Origin: Eopsaltria australis
Lineage: Eukaryota; Chordata; Aves; Passeriformes; Petroicidae
DNA: 64,000 nt
Direction: 5' to 3'
Assembly: GCA_034509425.1 (NCBI GenBank)
Contig: JAVTVJ010000661.1
Coordinates: 144,820 to 208,819 of the forward strand
Position 1 is the first letter of the stretch, and each line of letters begins with the position of its first letter. Under the pieces are notes generated by a model, which was given only the letters and a program-made list of their open reading frames with translations, was not told where the DNA came from and searched no databases. The translations under genes were made by a program, and so were the position numbers. Of this stretch, positions 47,208 through 59,436 are shown piece by piece.

Positions 47208-47731
47208 TGATGCCGTTTGGTTTCTGCCTTTTTTCTTTTATATGTTCTCTGTACTCTTTGCACACCTATCTGTAGCTCTGTAGCCTATTATATTAATAGC
47301 TAGTTTTCCCAGTACTTTTCCATGGCCTTTCCCTAAGCAGAAAGACAAAACAAATTCCAGAGCTCCAAGCCCCGGGGGGTGCAAGGCCCTGTCCTATCTT
47401 GGTTCTTCCTGGGAACCAAGGCAGAGAAAAACCCTGAGGTACATTTTCATAAACAAAGTACAGCCAGTGCTAAGAGGGGGGCTCCAGAGAAGGGGCTGGA
47501 CCTGGGGGGGAAATTGAATCACCACTTGTTCTTCTAATTGGTGCTTTTAATCAATTATGCTAATTTCCTAAAAGCTATAAATATGTCCTCACCCCTGGAG
47601 GGGGTGGGCTTTTATGGACACCTTTCCATAACTGCTCCCAAAGACTTTCAAAATAAAGATCCCCTTTTATATTACCTCCTTGCTAAAATGATCTCGAGTT
47701 TCTTTTCCAGGCTGGGGGAAAATGAAACAAC
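47208..47731 (+). mobile_element. Solo LTR (family B) inserted in the target duplication of LTR A
   Basis: 524 bp from TGATGCC to GAAACA with 4-bp TSD actg (47204-47207, 47732-47735), hence probably class I. CTATAAATA near 47575 and AATAAA at 47652 give plus orientation. Confidence 0.85.
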
Positions 47732-47736
47732 TGGAC

Positions 47737-48556
47737 ACCCCTCCAAGTGAAAGAGAGTTGTGACCTGCACTCTGCCGCCAGAGAGATTGAGAAAAATGCA
47801 TTAGCTATGTCAGTCGTGGCATACCATTTGGCTGCTTTTGACTCTAGCTCGTATTGAACGTCCAACATGTCTGGTACGGCAGCACTTAGAGGTGGTGTGA
47901 CTTCATTCAGGCCCTGATAGTCCACTGTCAGCCGCCATTCCCCATTTGACTTCCGCACTGGTCATATGGGGCTGTTGAAGGGTGAGTGGGTCCTGCTGAC
48001 AACTCCTTGGCTCTCCAGTCGACGAATTAGTTCATGGATGGGAGTCACGGAGTCTCGGTTGGTACGATACTGCCTCCGGTGCACTGTCCTGGTAGCAATC
48101 GGTACTTGCTGATCTTCCACCTGCAGCAATCCTACGATGAAGGGATCTTCTGAGAGGCCAGGCAGGGTGGATAACTTTGATCTTCTCTGTATTCACCGCA
48201 GCTACGCCATAGGCCCATCTATATCCTTTTGGATCCTTAAAATACCCTCTCCTGAGGTAGTCGATGTCAAGGATACAAGGGGCCTCTGGGCCAGTCACAA
48301 TGGGGTGCCTTTGCCATCTGTCCCCTGTTAAGCTCACCTCAGCTTTTATTACCGACAACTCTTGGCATCCCCCTGTCACTCCAGAGATCCAGATGGCTTC
48401 TGCACTCTTGTGCCTTGATGGCATCAGTGTACACTGTGCACCGGTGTCCACTAAAGCTTTGTACTTCTGTGGATCTGATGTGCAAGGCCATCGGATCCAC
48501 ACAGTCCAGTATACCCGGTCATCCCTTTTCTCCTCCTGGCCGGAGGCAGGGACCCT
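47737..48556 (-). pseudogene. pol: ERVL2 pol, protease and N-terminal reverse transcriptase
   Basis: It starts after the in-phase amber codon 48559-48557. Protease has DTGAQCTL and GVTGG. A frameshift near 48160-48180 separates it from RT. RT then has a TGA at 47964-47962 (Trp in ERVL1), followed by DYQGLNEVTPPLSAAVP and TDIANAFFS, and is cut by LTR B at 47736. Confidence 0.9.
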
Positions 48557-50242
48557 CTATTCCTGTTCCTGGTCAGAGTATTCACTGTCTGACCTTAGTG
48601 ATGCCAAATCAGAGGTTCCCTCCTCGGGACTCTAGGAAACGGTTTTAGTTTTCTTATATCCGGAAGATCACTGATTTTCTTCTGGTCTCTCTGTGGCAAC
48701 TACACTGACAGTCTTCTTGGGCGGCCCCTTCTTAACAGGTCTCTTCCCCCTCAGTTCTCGGACCCAGGCGCTCAGCTTAGAGGTGAGTTCACCATCCCAT
48801 TTCCTCATGTCCTCTCCATGCTCACGCAGAAAAAAACAGAGTTCATTACGTGGCATGTTTTTGGGGCTTCCCTTCCCTCTGACTGGGGTTGGAGAGGAGC
48901 GATCTCTTGGGCTGCCTTTAAAAGTTGGGGTGGTGGCTCGCAGGGATGAGGGAGCACCCAGAGTTTCTTCTACATTTCGGAGCCAGGAGGACGCCACCTC
49001 TACAGTTGGTGTATCCATTTGCGGATAATAAAGTGCCGCCAAGCTGCTGGAATATGATGCAGGGGCGCCTTGAACCACCTTCCTCCACATGGCGAGCGTA
49101 CAAGGGACATCCTCTGGATCTTTGGTGACGCTATCATCCTTTAGATCACTATAGACAATTTCCAGCACTGCTAATTCTCTCAAGTACTGGATACCTTCAT
49201 CCACATTGATCCACTTTCCTGGGGACTTTACAAGATCTTCCTTAAAAGGATATCTTGCCTTCACACTTGAAAGAAGCCATCTCCAGAGACTACAAGTTGC
49301 TCCTTTCTTTGCAAGTCCTCTTTCAATTTCCCGATCCCTAGCAAGGGATCCCAGCTGCTGGGCTTCATGACCTTCTAACTGCTGACTATCGGCCCCATTA
49401 TCCCAGCATCGCAGGAGCCATGCAGGAATCCTCTCACCTGACTGGCGGCTGTAATCCTTTTGCAGGTCTCGAAGTTCTGATGCAGTCAGGGACCAAGTAA
49501 CTTCAGTTTCCTGTTTAATCCATCTCACTCCCTTCGATTCCTTTGCTGAGGGACTTGCCTCTTAATTGGGCCCCACCTCTTCTTCTTCCTCTTCTTCTTC
49601 TTCCCTTACTAATCGGCGGCTTGGTCCTGAAACTTGCCTTGTCCATTTTTATTTTTTTTTCACTACTGGGGCAATTACTGTAGTTGTTGTGGTTAGGGTT
49701 CCTATCTCAGACATAGTTGTTATGGTTTGTATCCCTGCCTCAGCCACAGTTGTAGTTTGTGTCCCTGTCTCAGCTATAGTGTCCTCAGACAGAGTTTGGG
49801 TTCCTGCCTCAACTACAGTCCTCTGAGAGTATTGAACAGAGGCCCAGTAGGCCCAGGCCAGCCCCCATTACAGGGCGAGAAGCTGCTTGCATTCCTGGGA
49901 GTAAACAAGGCACCCTTCTCTCTGTCAATGGGCCAGTTTGTTAGGGTTATTTACCTCTTCAGGAGTGAACTCCCAGGCAACAGGAGGTGATAACCGCCCT
50001 AGGAACTGGCCCAAATCCCTCCATACGCCTTTCCACCCAGGAACTGGGTACCTCAAGGCAGATTTTAACAGCTCCTCACCCAAGGGTCGTTTCCTTCTGT
50101 ACCAGGGAGATGAAAATTTCCATGAATTCCATAAGGTAACAACAGTGTTGGCAAATATTATTAATAATATCAGGAAGCTTATATAAGGGTTGGCAATAAT
50201 CACAGGAGCCTGCAGTAAAAGATCATCCATACTCAAATTCAC
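48557..50242 (-). pseudogene. gag: ERVL2 gag, split into several frames
   Basis: The N-terminal piece (50242-49925) starts MNLSMDDLLLQAP and has a strong membrane-spanning-like segment (PYISFLILLIIFANTVVTLW). It stops after 105 codons. Next come Thr/Glu-rich tandem repeats (about 49830-49680) and an acidic Glu run (about 49570-49600), broken by stops. The capsid-like block (49528-48668) is open for 286 codons, aligns with ERVL1 Gag and ends in a Lys/Arg-rich tail. The end of gag runs to the amber codon at 48557. There is no zinc knuckle. Confidence 0.85.
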
Positions 50243-50402
50243 CCTGGGCAGAGAGAAGGAGTTATATTTATTCAGTCATTGTTTGTTTCAACATGTTCCT
50301 GAACATAGCAAAACAAAGATAAGCAGTGTGGCCGCCGAAGGCCGTATGCCACACAGGAGCTTACTACTTGAGAGCTGCTATTGGTAATTACTAGAGCATG
50401 CA

Positions 50403-50428
50403 ATACATATATATATATATATATATAT
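50403..50428. repeat. (AT)n microsatellite in the ERVL2 leader
   Basis: About 12 AT units between gag and the primer-binding site. Confidence 0.95.
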
Positions 50429-50451
50429 AGGTATAAAACTGCCTTTATCTC

Positions 50452-50470
50452 GCCCCACGTTCGGGCACCA
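50452..50470 (-). other. ERVL2 primer-binding site
   Basis: Eight bases after the LTR the minus strand reads TGGTGCCCGAACGTGGGGC. It resembles the ERVL1 site and the Lys1,2 type with two differences. Confidence 0.7.
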
Positions 50471-50478
50471 AAAGAGAC

Positions 50479-51053
50479 TGTCGTGAGTTGACCCCAGCTA
50501 GGTGCCAGGTGCCCACTCAGTCACTCTATCACTCCCTCTCCCACTGGGAGAGGGGAGAGAATAATATGGAAAAACTACCAGGGTAAGATAAGGCAGTTTT
50601 ATTACAGTGGGGAAAAAAAATAGAACAAGCAAGCCGAGAGTTGTGCATGCAAGAGCACAGGGGTAAACAGTCAATCTCTACTTCCCATCAGTAGCGATGT
50701 CCAGACACTTTCTGGGACGCAGGGCTTCAGCACGCGTAATGGTTGTTCAAGAAGGCAAACATGGATGGAGTCCTGAGTGCCTCCTCCTCCTCCTCCTCTC
50801 TTCCTTCCCTTATGTATCTGAGCTGATGTCATATGGTATGGAATATCCCTTTGGCTGACTGGAGTCAGCTGGCCTGCTGGTGTCCCCTCCCAGGATCTTG
50901 CCCACCCCCATCCTCTTCAGTGGGGGAAGGAATGTCAGAGGGACAGCACTGCTTGGCAGTAGCCAAAACACTGCTCTGTTATCAACACCAGCTACCAATA
51001 CAAAGCACAGCACTGTAAGGGCTGTGAGCTTTACCCCAGTCAGACCCAATACA
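50479..51053 (-). mobile_element. ERVL2 5' LTR
   Basis: 575 bp, TG to CA, paired with 34022-34595. Most differences between the two are single substitutions. Confidence 0.93.
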
Positions 51054-54000
51054 CTGACATAGTTCAAATGTTAGATGACAGATAACCGGAGATCACCCAA
51101 ACTACATGGCAAAGCTTTATTGTATGATGCTGTTAATGAAATCCTGCTTCTTGACAATTGAATTAAAATCTTTTCTTCACAGCGATTCTGAAGGTTGCAG
51201 TTCTGATATTTTCTCTTGCACTTACATGACTCTACAAGTGCATAAATTACATAGAACAAATGTAGTGGTGAGGATTTGTTGCATTAAATCTTGAAGGAAA
51301 TTTTCTTTTAGTTTAGGAACGTATTTTTTTGATTTCTAGAATTAAGGACCTGAGAGCAGCTGATGAGCACAAGGCAAAAGCCTAGCCCCACTAAAGTGTT
51401 ACCAGGTTCTTCCCCTGTAGTGAACAGAATCCTTTAAGATGATGACTGCTGAGATATATTTGGTGTTCTCTGTCTCTCTCCAATGGAGAGGAGAAAATAA
51501 AATGTCGACTTTTCATTATGCAAGTTTTGCAGGCAGTTTACTGTGTTTAATGAACTCTTACCGCATATGCAGATGAACACTTTCCACCCTCTCTCCACAG
51601 ATCTGGCACACAGTAGTCACTCATTCTGTGTTTCTGTGCTATATAATTCCTCTGCTCATAGTTTGTTTCAAAACTGAAACAAACATCCCTAAAGGCTTCA
51701 CTTTGCCAAAGGTTAGATCTGTCTTCACCTCTCAGGCCAGGACATGAGAGACTGACTGGTGGTGTCTTCTCAGCTTTAAACTAAGCCAAACGCTAGGTGG
51801 TAAGTAATAAAATCTGCTTCCCTTTCTCTCCTACAACAAAGACCAAGCAAGACCATTCCATTTTGTGTAGACTTTCACCTTCAGAGTCACAGAATTCATG
51901 GGGCTTTGAGCACCATCTGGCCAGAGTGACTTTGCCAGGGTTCTACTGGAATTGAGGTAGTCCTACAGTACCAATTCAGGTAAAAGGAAGCATATTAAGT
52001 GCTTTCAGTGAAATTCAGCTCATTGCAGAGAAGACACATCCATCAGTAGGGTGCCTTTTAAGGTCAGCTATGCATTACCACAGCCTTTTGTAGATCTCCT
52101 TTTTGCTTCTCACATTAGGCATAGTACTTTAATTCCTTCCTTTTTTTCTCTTTGTTAGTATAAAATTGTGCCCACATTTGTTTGTTCAAGAATATTTGTT
52201 ATTTAGAGCCTGTAGATAACTGCATGATAGCTTCCTGTCTCTTAGCATAAGTGGTACTGGTGCTGCTCAGGTTACATTAGAGTATGAGCAAGAAACTTTG
52301 TGATCAAGTCAGTGGCTGGAGTGCCGGGTGTCAAACGCTTATGCTGGGGACTGTTTTTCTCCATTTATACTACTAGTCCCATTTTCATTGTGGGACTGGT
52401 ATTTGGACAGGTCTTTGAAAACATTCTAACTATCCTACCATTACTTGGAAACAAAAGATGAACCTGAACTTTCTAACAACTGGGATGTCTTTCACCATGA
52501 GAAATTGTTCATCTATCTGTCTATCTATGTATCTATCTATCTATGTATCTATCTATCTATCTATCATCTTCTATAATATCTACATGTATACCTTATGCAT
52601 AAAATAGGTATGCATGTACATCCACGTATATATAAAGTGCATACACTGGCATTGCCTCCAACAGTAATATACTTCAGTTGTGGTCCAGACAAAACTGTAA
52701 AACTTTATAAGTAAGGGTTCAATGGATTTAAGTTGCCAGCTTTGAGAATTGCTAAGCATGCATGCTTAGTACACTGTAGAGATCAGACTCTTTAATTATC
52801 TTAAGTTCAGTCTATAAAAGTGAGAAAACCTTATACCAACAGACACTTGCAAGTTTAGTTCTCACAGACCTGTTAGATTTTGCAGTCAGAAGCTTTGCAG
52901 ATGAAGCTGTTCAAAGTCCAGATTTTCAGGGAAGTTCTTCCCTCTTTTAAACCAATCCTGTGACTTACCTACTGATTTGAAGACCTGATTTAGTTATAAA
53001 GAAATCGTGTGCTCTTCTGCTGGGCTGGGCTGCAGTTAGATCAGCTCTCCAAACCTCTGCCTGATCATGCTAGTCCAGAGTAAAATCAGGTAGAAACATG
53101 TGACAAGGCTTAAGAAAAAGATTTAACTACTAGGTGGCTATAGGATTTCACCCTCCATTTCTAGTGTCTTCTGTGCCTAAGAACAACTTGTCTTTGTCTT
53201 GATTTTGCCCCCAGCCTGTTTTGTTTTTACCTGCAGAACAGCGCAAGTAGATACGAAACAGATAATAAGCATGTAACATACTACAGAAGTGACGTAATAA
53301 ATTAGATCATTTTTGCATACCTTTACTCTACTGTGAATCAGCTTCAGCTCAGCCTGACTAGAAGCTCTATTTCCTTCTTTAGCAGCCACATAAGTCAATT
53401 TAGATTTTTCATAAATTTAAAACATTGCTGTCCATCTGTTTTCTTCATCAGTGGTGGCTTTAAAGAAATACCACCAGAGGGCAAGATGACAGCAGAAAGC
53501 CATCTGAATTTTGGGACATTTAGTCCTCCAGATGTTGAGGTTGATGGGAAATTATTAACTCCAGTGGTGCTAAAATAAACCTTAAAAATCCATTCACTTC
53601 CTCAAATTCTCAAAAAATCCCCCAAAGCCCTTTAATACAGAAAAGAAGCTATTTCATTTAAGCTAAGATGCCATGAATAACTGTTAAGTGTAATTTAAAA
53701 AATATATATATCTTGTTGATCAGTTTTATAAAACAAGAATTTACAAGCATCTCATCACGTCCTTCTGAAATTGCCTGGTGTTCGCCAATGTAAATAAATG
53801 GCAGATCTTAGCAATTCTGTTGTAGTTAAATAAGATATTTCAACATACACACAACATACATATACACACATCTCTCCATGCCTACAAATACATTTACCTC
53901 TACATTAACAATATAGATGGAGTGCTGACAAACATAAAAAAGCTAAATTTTCTTCCTAATACTGTTTTATTGTTCCCTAGAGCTTCAAAAAGCACTTTAA

Positions 54001-54415
54001 AAAGTACCTAATGCATTCCTGCAGCCATAGGATGACAGCTTGTTAGATACCATAAACAAAGCCACAGTGGTCCTGATCAGTGCTTGAGTGAGAGGCCTCA
54101 GAGGCAAGAAAGGAGCCTGTGGGATGCATGTATTTTTTGCTTTTAATCCTGCTACTCCTTCAGTTTCCCACAGAAGTTCTTGTATTTCAGCTTGTTCTCA
54201 TCATGAAACCTTTGTTTCCTTTTCTCCTTATATTTCAAAAAGAAAATTGTATACAAACAGTCATAAAAATTCTAAATTACCAGCTGATATTTTATTCTAG
54301 ACACTATGTGCATAAGGCTTCAAAGGAAATAATAAGCAGAGTTTATAATAAAGTCTTTACCATTTGGCTCATTATTTAAAGGATGCTGTGGATAACATTT
54401 CAGCTACCAAGTTAC
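51054..54415. other. Host non-coding DNA
   Basis: AT-rich sequence with no recognised exon. It contains the tetranucleotide repeat near 52.5 kb and nothing else I can name. Confidence 0.45.
52508..52566. repeat. (CTAT)n microsatellite
   Basis: About 14 tetranucleotide units with three variant copies (CTGT, GTAT). Confidence 0.95.
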
Positions 54416-54420
54416 GGTGC

Positions 54421-56655
54421 TGTAGTGGTTTCAGTTCACCTATTTGAGTTTCTGGCCAAATGCCAGCACACTTAGCAAAATTTACCTGATGTTTGCTGTG
54501 AGATGAGGATTAGGAGTAGGCAAAGCAGGCTCAAAACTTTATGAAGTATAAAGAAAGTTTATTAATATACCTAAGACAAAGAAAAAAAACCAAGAAAAAC
54601 CAGAACAAACTCCTCAGACCACCCCTCCTTCCCTCACCTCTCCATTTCTTTCTCCCTGACAACACACAAAAAACAACCCTTCGACCTCCAGTCAGTTTAC
54701 CACCTCTGAAATAGTCTTTGTCTCAGTTCATTTAGGGAGAGAAGTCTCTTTTGCTTATACAATGGATTCTCTGTAAGAAAATACAGTTTTTTATGGGTCT
54801 TCAGCCTCACCACCAGCAGCCGCCTGGGAGGAAAGATCTGCTTGTTGTGGAGGATACCCTCCCACACCAGTAGCCTTCCCACAGCCACTATTGTGGGTCA
54901 TGAACAGTCCACAGGGTACCTGTTTTAAGGATGCACAGTTCAATTGCAGCAACAAAGAAAATCCCTTCTTCTGTGTTGAGCAACACAGGTTCTCCTGACA
55001 ACACAGGTTCTCTGGCATTCCCCCCAGGACCAGGGCTCTGGGTCACAGCCTCTCCTCTGTCTTGGTTCAAGTTTCTCATCAGGCTGTACTTATTTCAACA
55101 CCTACTTGTCTTTATCCAGGTATTTCAGTTCATTGGCTGCAATTAGAACCTCACATCCCCCTTTTGGACTATGTCTTCATATATTACAGGGAATTTATTA
55201 GCTCAGTCCCCAACCATGGTTCCCCAAAAGAATTTTCAGCTTCAGTATCAAAGCACTTCTCATGCACCTCCCTCTAGGTATCAGTTCTGCTTCCTTCACT
55301 GACTTAAAGTCTCTAGGTTGCATTCCTATAGATGTCCTCACTCGTTCCTCTCTCTGTGCAAGGAAGGATGGGTGTCTGGCAGTTTAGTCCAGGCATGGAT
55401 AGAGTTAATCCCTCTGTCTCTCTCTTCCCGGCAGTGTGGCGATCACGTGCTCCCTGCCGGGCTGCTTGAACAGGTCCGAGCTGGATGGCAGAAGCACACA
55501 GAGTCTCTGTGGCCCAGCTCTGCGAAGCTGGCTCGGCCTGCAGAGCCGGCCGGGCCCTGGGTGACAGGGCAGGGCCTGGCCTGAACTGGATGGAGTCTGG
55601 CCCGGTCCTTGCCTGGCCCGGATCTGGGGCCTTGCCCTGTCTCGTGTAGCTGACATGTCGGCTGAACTGTATCTGCTGAAAATTCCATCTGGTTCCTTCC
55701 CCATGCCCAGCTGCAGCTGCACAGCTGCTTTAAACCTCCCTTTCCCCCCCCCCCCCCCTCCCTCTTTGGAAGGAAGGGGGGGGCCTTACCAGGGAGAGAA
55801 GCAGGGAGATGCTCCTCTCTACACAGCAGCAGGCCAAAAGAGGAAGAGGCTCAGAGGGTCTTTGCTTATATATGTTTTTTTCCGCGAAGGTGGATCACCT
55901 TTTTATTGGTTTCCCTACATATCAATCCTTAAAACTACCTGGTTATTGGCTCTCTCTTGTAGCTGCTGTGGATGTGTCTTTGGAGACCCCAGGGGGAGAT
56001 GACTTAGAAAAAGAGAAAGATTACTGGTGGAGAAAGTCCAAAGGGGCTAGGTACCCCCTGGAAAGTGGAGTGACCATGGTTTAACCCAGGACAAACCAGA
56101 GTAGCCACTGCTGGTGTCCATCATCTCCTCCCTCCCCCCAAGAGCCTTTGTACTATTCCATGTTATCTCCTGGGCCCCTTTCCTTCCCCATCCTATAGGA
56201 CCAAGTAACCCTGGACCTTCCCTATCCTCCCCCAGACCCCCTGGTGATTGGTTGTATGAGATAACTCTTAAGTCTGGATCTGAGGGCCCCTCGCCCTCTT
56301 GGATTCCTGCCTCCCCTCTGTGTTGAGCTTCCTGCAATAAAGCCACTCAGAATTACAGGCACACCAAGGGCCCTCTTGTTATTCTCTTCAGCTGATAGCT
56401 AACCAGACTCAGTTCCTGCACCACCAACGCAGGCTGCAGTTTCTCTGGCTAAGTGTCTAGAAGACGCTGCCAGAGTGCCCTAGGGACAGGGGCACTCCTG
56501 GAAAAATAGCCAGCTGGAATCTGTCGTACTTCGCCGGGCTGAACAGAGGAACCAGTGAGCTATACTCTCTCTCAGGAAGGAAGTTGTATGTTGTATCACT
56601 TCCTGCAGCATAGGTCACTTCCTAGATTTTGACCCCTCCTGATTAACCCAGGACT
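54421..56655 (-). mobile_element. 1.6-kb LTR (family E), copy 2, interrupted
   Basis: Starts with TGTAGTGG and is 1622 bp after removing LTR F and its TSD, against 1621 bp for copy 1. The TSD is ggtgc (54416-54420) and cgtgc (56656-56660), 4 of 5 matching. The two copies are in the same orientation, 29 kb apart. A C run lies near 55746-55760. Confidence 0.82.
55958..56564 (+). mobile_element. Solo LTR of the ERVK1 family (LTR F) inside LTR E copy 2
   Basis: 607 bp with 6-bp TSD ctctct (55952-55957, 56565-56570). The TSD lies in a CT-rich run, so the boundary could slide. It ends TATA where CA is expected. AATAAA at 56336 and the flanking blocks match the 3' LTR of ERVK1. Confidence 0.82.
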
Positions 56656-56660
56656 CGTGC

Positions 56661-58770
56661 CCTCAACCTGGAGCCTTTTCCCTCTAATTTTGTCCCATAC
56701 CTGCGCGTAGCTGCGATAGCACTTTTTTGTTACATTTTATATAGTATTCCTTGCTTTACAAGTCCCTAAACAGACTTCATGAGGCATACAGCATGTTGAT
56801 ATAGTAAAGGGACTTCCTCCAGCAAGAATTGTGCAGTAAGCCTTGGAAAAAAATGAGGCTTTCAACAAAACTTTTGGAAGATTCCTCCTAGTGGAGCACC
56901 CTAAAACTTTGAGCTCCTCTTGCATGACAGAGCGGGCCTGTAACTCCTGCCTGTCCCTACACCAACACCCTTTAAATCCCCAACCTGGCGTGTCAGGTCC
57001 AAAAGAAGTAGACTTTTGTGTCTGATAGGTCCTCATGGCAGATCCTGTTGGCCACAAATCCAGCTGAGAGGGCTGTCCTTCTTCTGCACAACTCAGGTCT
57101 CAGAGGAGCTCCAGAACTGAGCCTTGAGGGCCAGCCAGTTCGTGCACAGCAAAGACATAGCAACAACGCCTCCTAGGAAGGTTGCATGAAGCCCCTTTCC
57201 TATGGAGATGTCATCCCTGGGACTTGGGAAAACAAAATGATGGGCTGATGAAGTGGGGGTGAAAAGTCAGACACTTCCTTTTAGGACAAAGTGGGCTGTG
57301 CAGATGTTATTTGTCCTGTTTGTTTTTTTCTATTGGTCCCTCAGCTAATCTGACTGTTGGTAACAGTGGAGCCATCAGAGGCACAGGCAAGGGATGCAAA
57401 TGGAAGTATCGTGCTTATGATCCAAGAGGGGGAAGGAGATGCCATTCAAGAGACTCTTCTTTATGAAATCCTGAGAGATCCTCACTTGCTGATGGAATCC
57501 TTCAAGTAGTGATTGCAGTTCCCCATAGGGTATTAGTGGCATTGGGGACCGGACAGCTCTTAGAAGCTCACACAAACACCAGAGGAGCCCATTGGTTCTG
57601 GAAGGCTTCTGTAGGACTAAGTAATTTATTTGATGGATAGTTGCACAGCTAATATTTTTCTAAGGAGCTAGATCTGAAATAGGTGGGGTATGGCACAATT
57701 GTCTGGCTTGACTCTGCAGTGGATGAAATTTCCCAAGTTATTTGGGGAAAAGTGTTTCTTTAGTTTCTGTCATTTGAAGTATTCTCTATAAAAGTTTGCA
57801 TCACCTCTGTTAATCATGCATATTTGAATAGCTATGTGCCCAGTATATTAGGTGGCTACATAGGATAGTGTTATCTATTGATGACCTTTATAGCTAGTTG
57901 GGTAAAGTACAACTGGTCACATTTTCAAAAGAAGTATACACAGACACATGCACACAAATATTCTGTGAGAGTTTTTCAGTGGATTTTTTATTATTTAATT
58001 TTGCAGGTAATAATTTATTCTCTTTTTGGTCCAATTTCTCAATTTATCCTGTATCTGGTGATCTACCTGCTGCTAAATAATGCCGATCCCTGGAGTTCCT
58101 GACAACAATGCACAGGGGAGGTGTTCTCAGGACAGCATTCCAGGAAAAGACAGGGGATAATGAAACTCACAAGACACCTGGTTTCATTTCCAAAGATAAA
58201 ATTTTGAAGTTTGGAGAAAATGTTTTGTCTTTCAGGTTTTCATATTTCATAGAAAAATCAATGGAGCATGAAAAACAGACCTTGAAAAATTAACCAAAGC
58301 CCTAATTTTCTGCAAAAAGACTGCTTCAGTAGAAATATTTTCATCAATCTGTTATAAGCCCCCCTGCTGATTCAATAGTGATCTGCTCCTAATTGGAAAA
58401 ATGAGTGTGCATACATCCCAAAGACACAAGTCAGCTTCCAGCAGAAGTTTGTCTTCATGCAAGATGTCAGTCCCTTGAACTCCACTGAAAGCTCTCACTC
58501 CCAGGCAATACCTGGAGATCTGCTTCCAGCTCTTAACTCTCCCTTTGCCTGATCTCTCTCTGAGTTAATAAGAAGCTATTTGTACTTCATGACCATGATT
58601 CTCCGGTCAATATTAAACTATAATTGATCCTCAACTTCACCATTTATATCAGCAGCAAAGTGAAGTGTACATTATCTTTTTGTAATACTTGCTTGAATTG
58701 AGCAGCAATTGGCTGATGATATTGAATGATAATGAATGTTAATGATATCCTTGAAATTCCTTTAATAGTA
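56661..58770. other. Host non-coding DNA
   Basis: No exon, RNA gene or repeat recognised. Confidence 0.4.
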
Positions 58771-58776
58771 TAAAAT

Positions 58777-59288
58777 TGTTGCGGTGGTTGAGATGCCAGC
58801 GTGTGCAGCAGTGAGGGGCTCCGTCCCTGAGCTGAAGCAAGCCCACTGGTGGAAGCAAGCCCAAGTTTGAGGTATACCCTAAAGGTCAGGGTGAGTTGCC
58901 TGTTCCCCCCACAATTCATTGTTCTGTTATGTTGAACAGTTGTTGAATATCCCCACCCTTATTTCCAGAAGTTTCTTGTATTATTATTATATGATTGAAT
59001 GAAGTTTCATTGTTCCTCCCCTGTTCATCCCCATTGGATTCTTCTCCCTCGGTCCTCCCTTTCTCCTCCCCATAGCCCTCACATTACTGGTTTGATGCTC
59101 CGTAACCTCTCCTATCCAGCCCCATATAAAACCCTATGTAACCCCATATCCTTCGCTTCTTCATCCCTGGTCCCTTCACAGCAATAAACTTATTGTGGAT
59201 TCCACACAAGGAGCCCTTCTCTGGATTCTTTTCTCTAGCATCGCCTTATACACCAGTGCTCGAGCGTGCATCTCTGCTTTCCACCAGT

Positions 59289-59320
<32 letters not shown>

Positions 59321-59430
59321 CCAGCACCGGAGCCGCGCTGCACTGAGGGCAACCCTGCACGTTCGGGGACGCTCGTGATCGGGGTGCATGGTGCCCTCGC
59401 AGCCAGCATCACAAGGGGCACGCTGCACCA
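58777..59430 (+). mobile_element. Solo LTR (family D), class II-like
   Basis: 654 bp from TGTTGCGG to GCACCA with a perfect 6-bp TSD taaaat (58771-58776, 59431-59436). TATAAAA at 59125 and AATAAA at 59183 give plus orientation. It contains a (GT)n tract at 59291-59320. Confidence 0.9.
59291..59320. repeat. (GT)n microsatellite in solo LTR D
   Basis: About 15 GT units in the U5 part of the LTR. Confidence 0.95.
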
Positions 59431-59436
59431 TAAAAT

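Larger units (their letters stand above)
34022..51053 (-). mobile_element. ERVL provirus (ERVL2) with both LTRs and four nested insertions
   Basis: A second ERVL on the minus strand: 5' LTR 51053-50479, primer-binding site, gag, pol, polypurine tract and 3' LTR 34595-34022. With the insertions removed, its internal part is about 5.3 kb. Inserted elements are ERVK3 (37263-45810), LTR A (46272-47203), LTR B (47208-47731) and LTR I (35818-36249). The two LTRs differ at about 4% of positions by eye. The flanks gagac and ctgac do not give a clean 5-bp TSD. No env is seen, as usual for ERVL. Confidence 0.93.

Noticed and set aside
34022..51053. A clean 5-bp TSD for ERVL2
   Set aside because: Flanks are gagac and ctgac, matching at only three of five bases, so I do not claim one.
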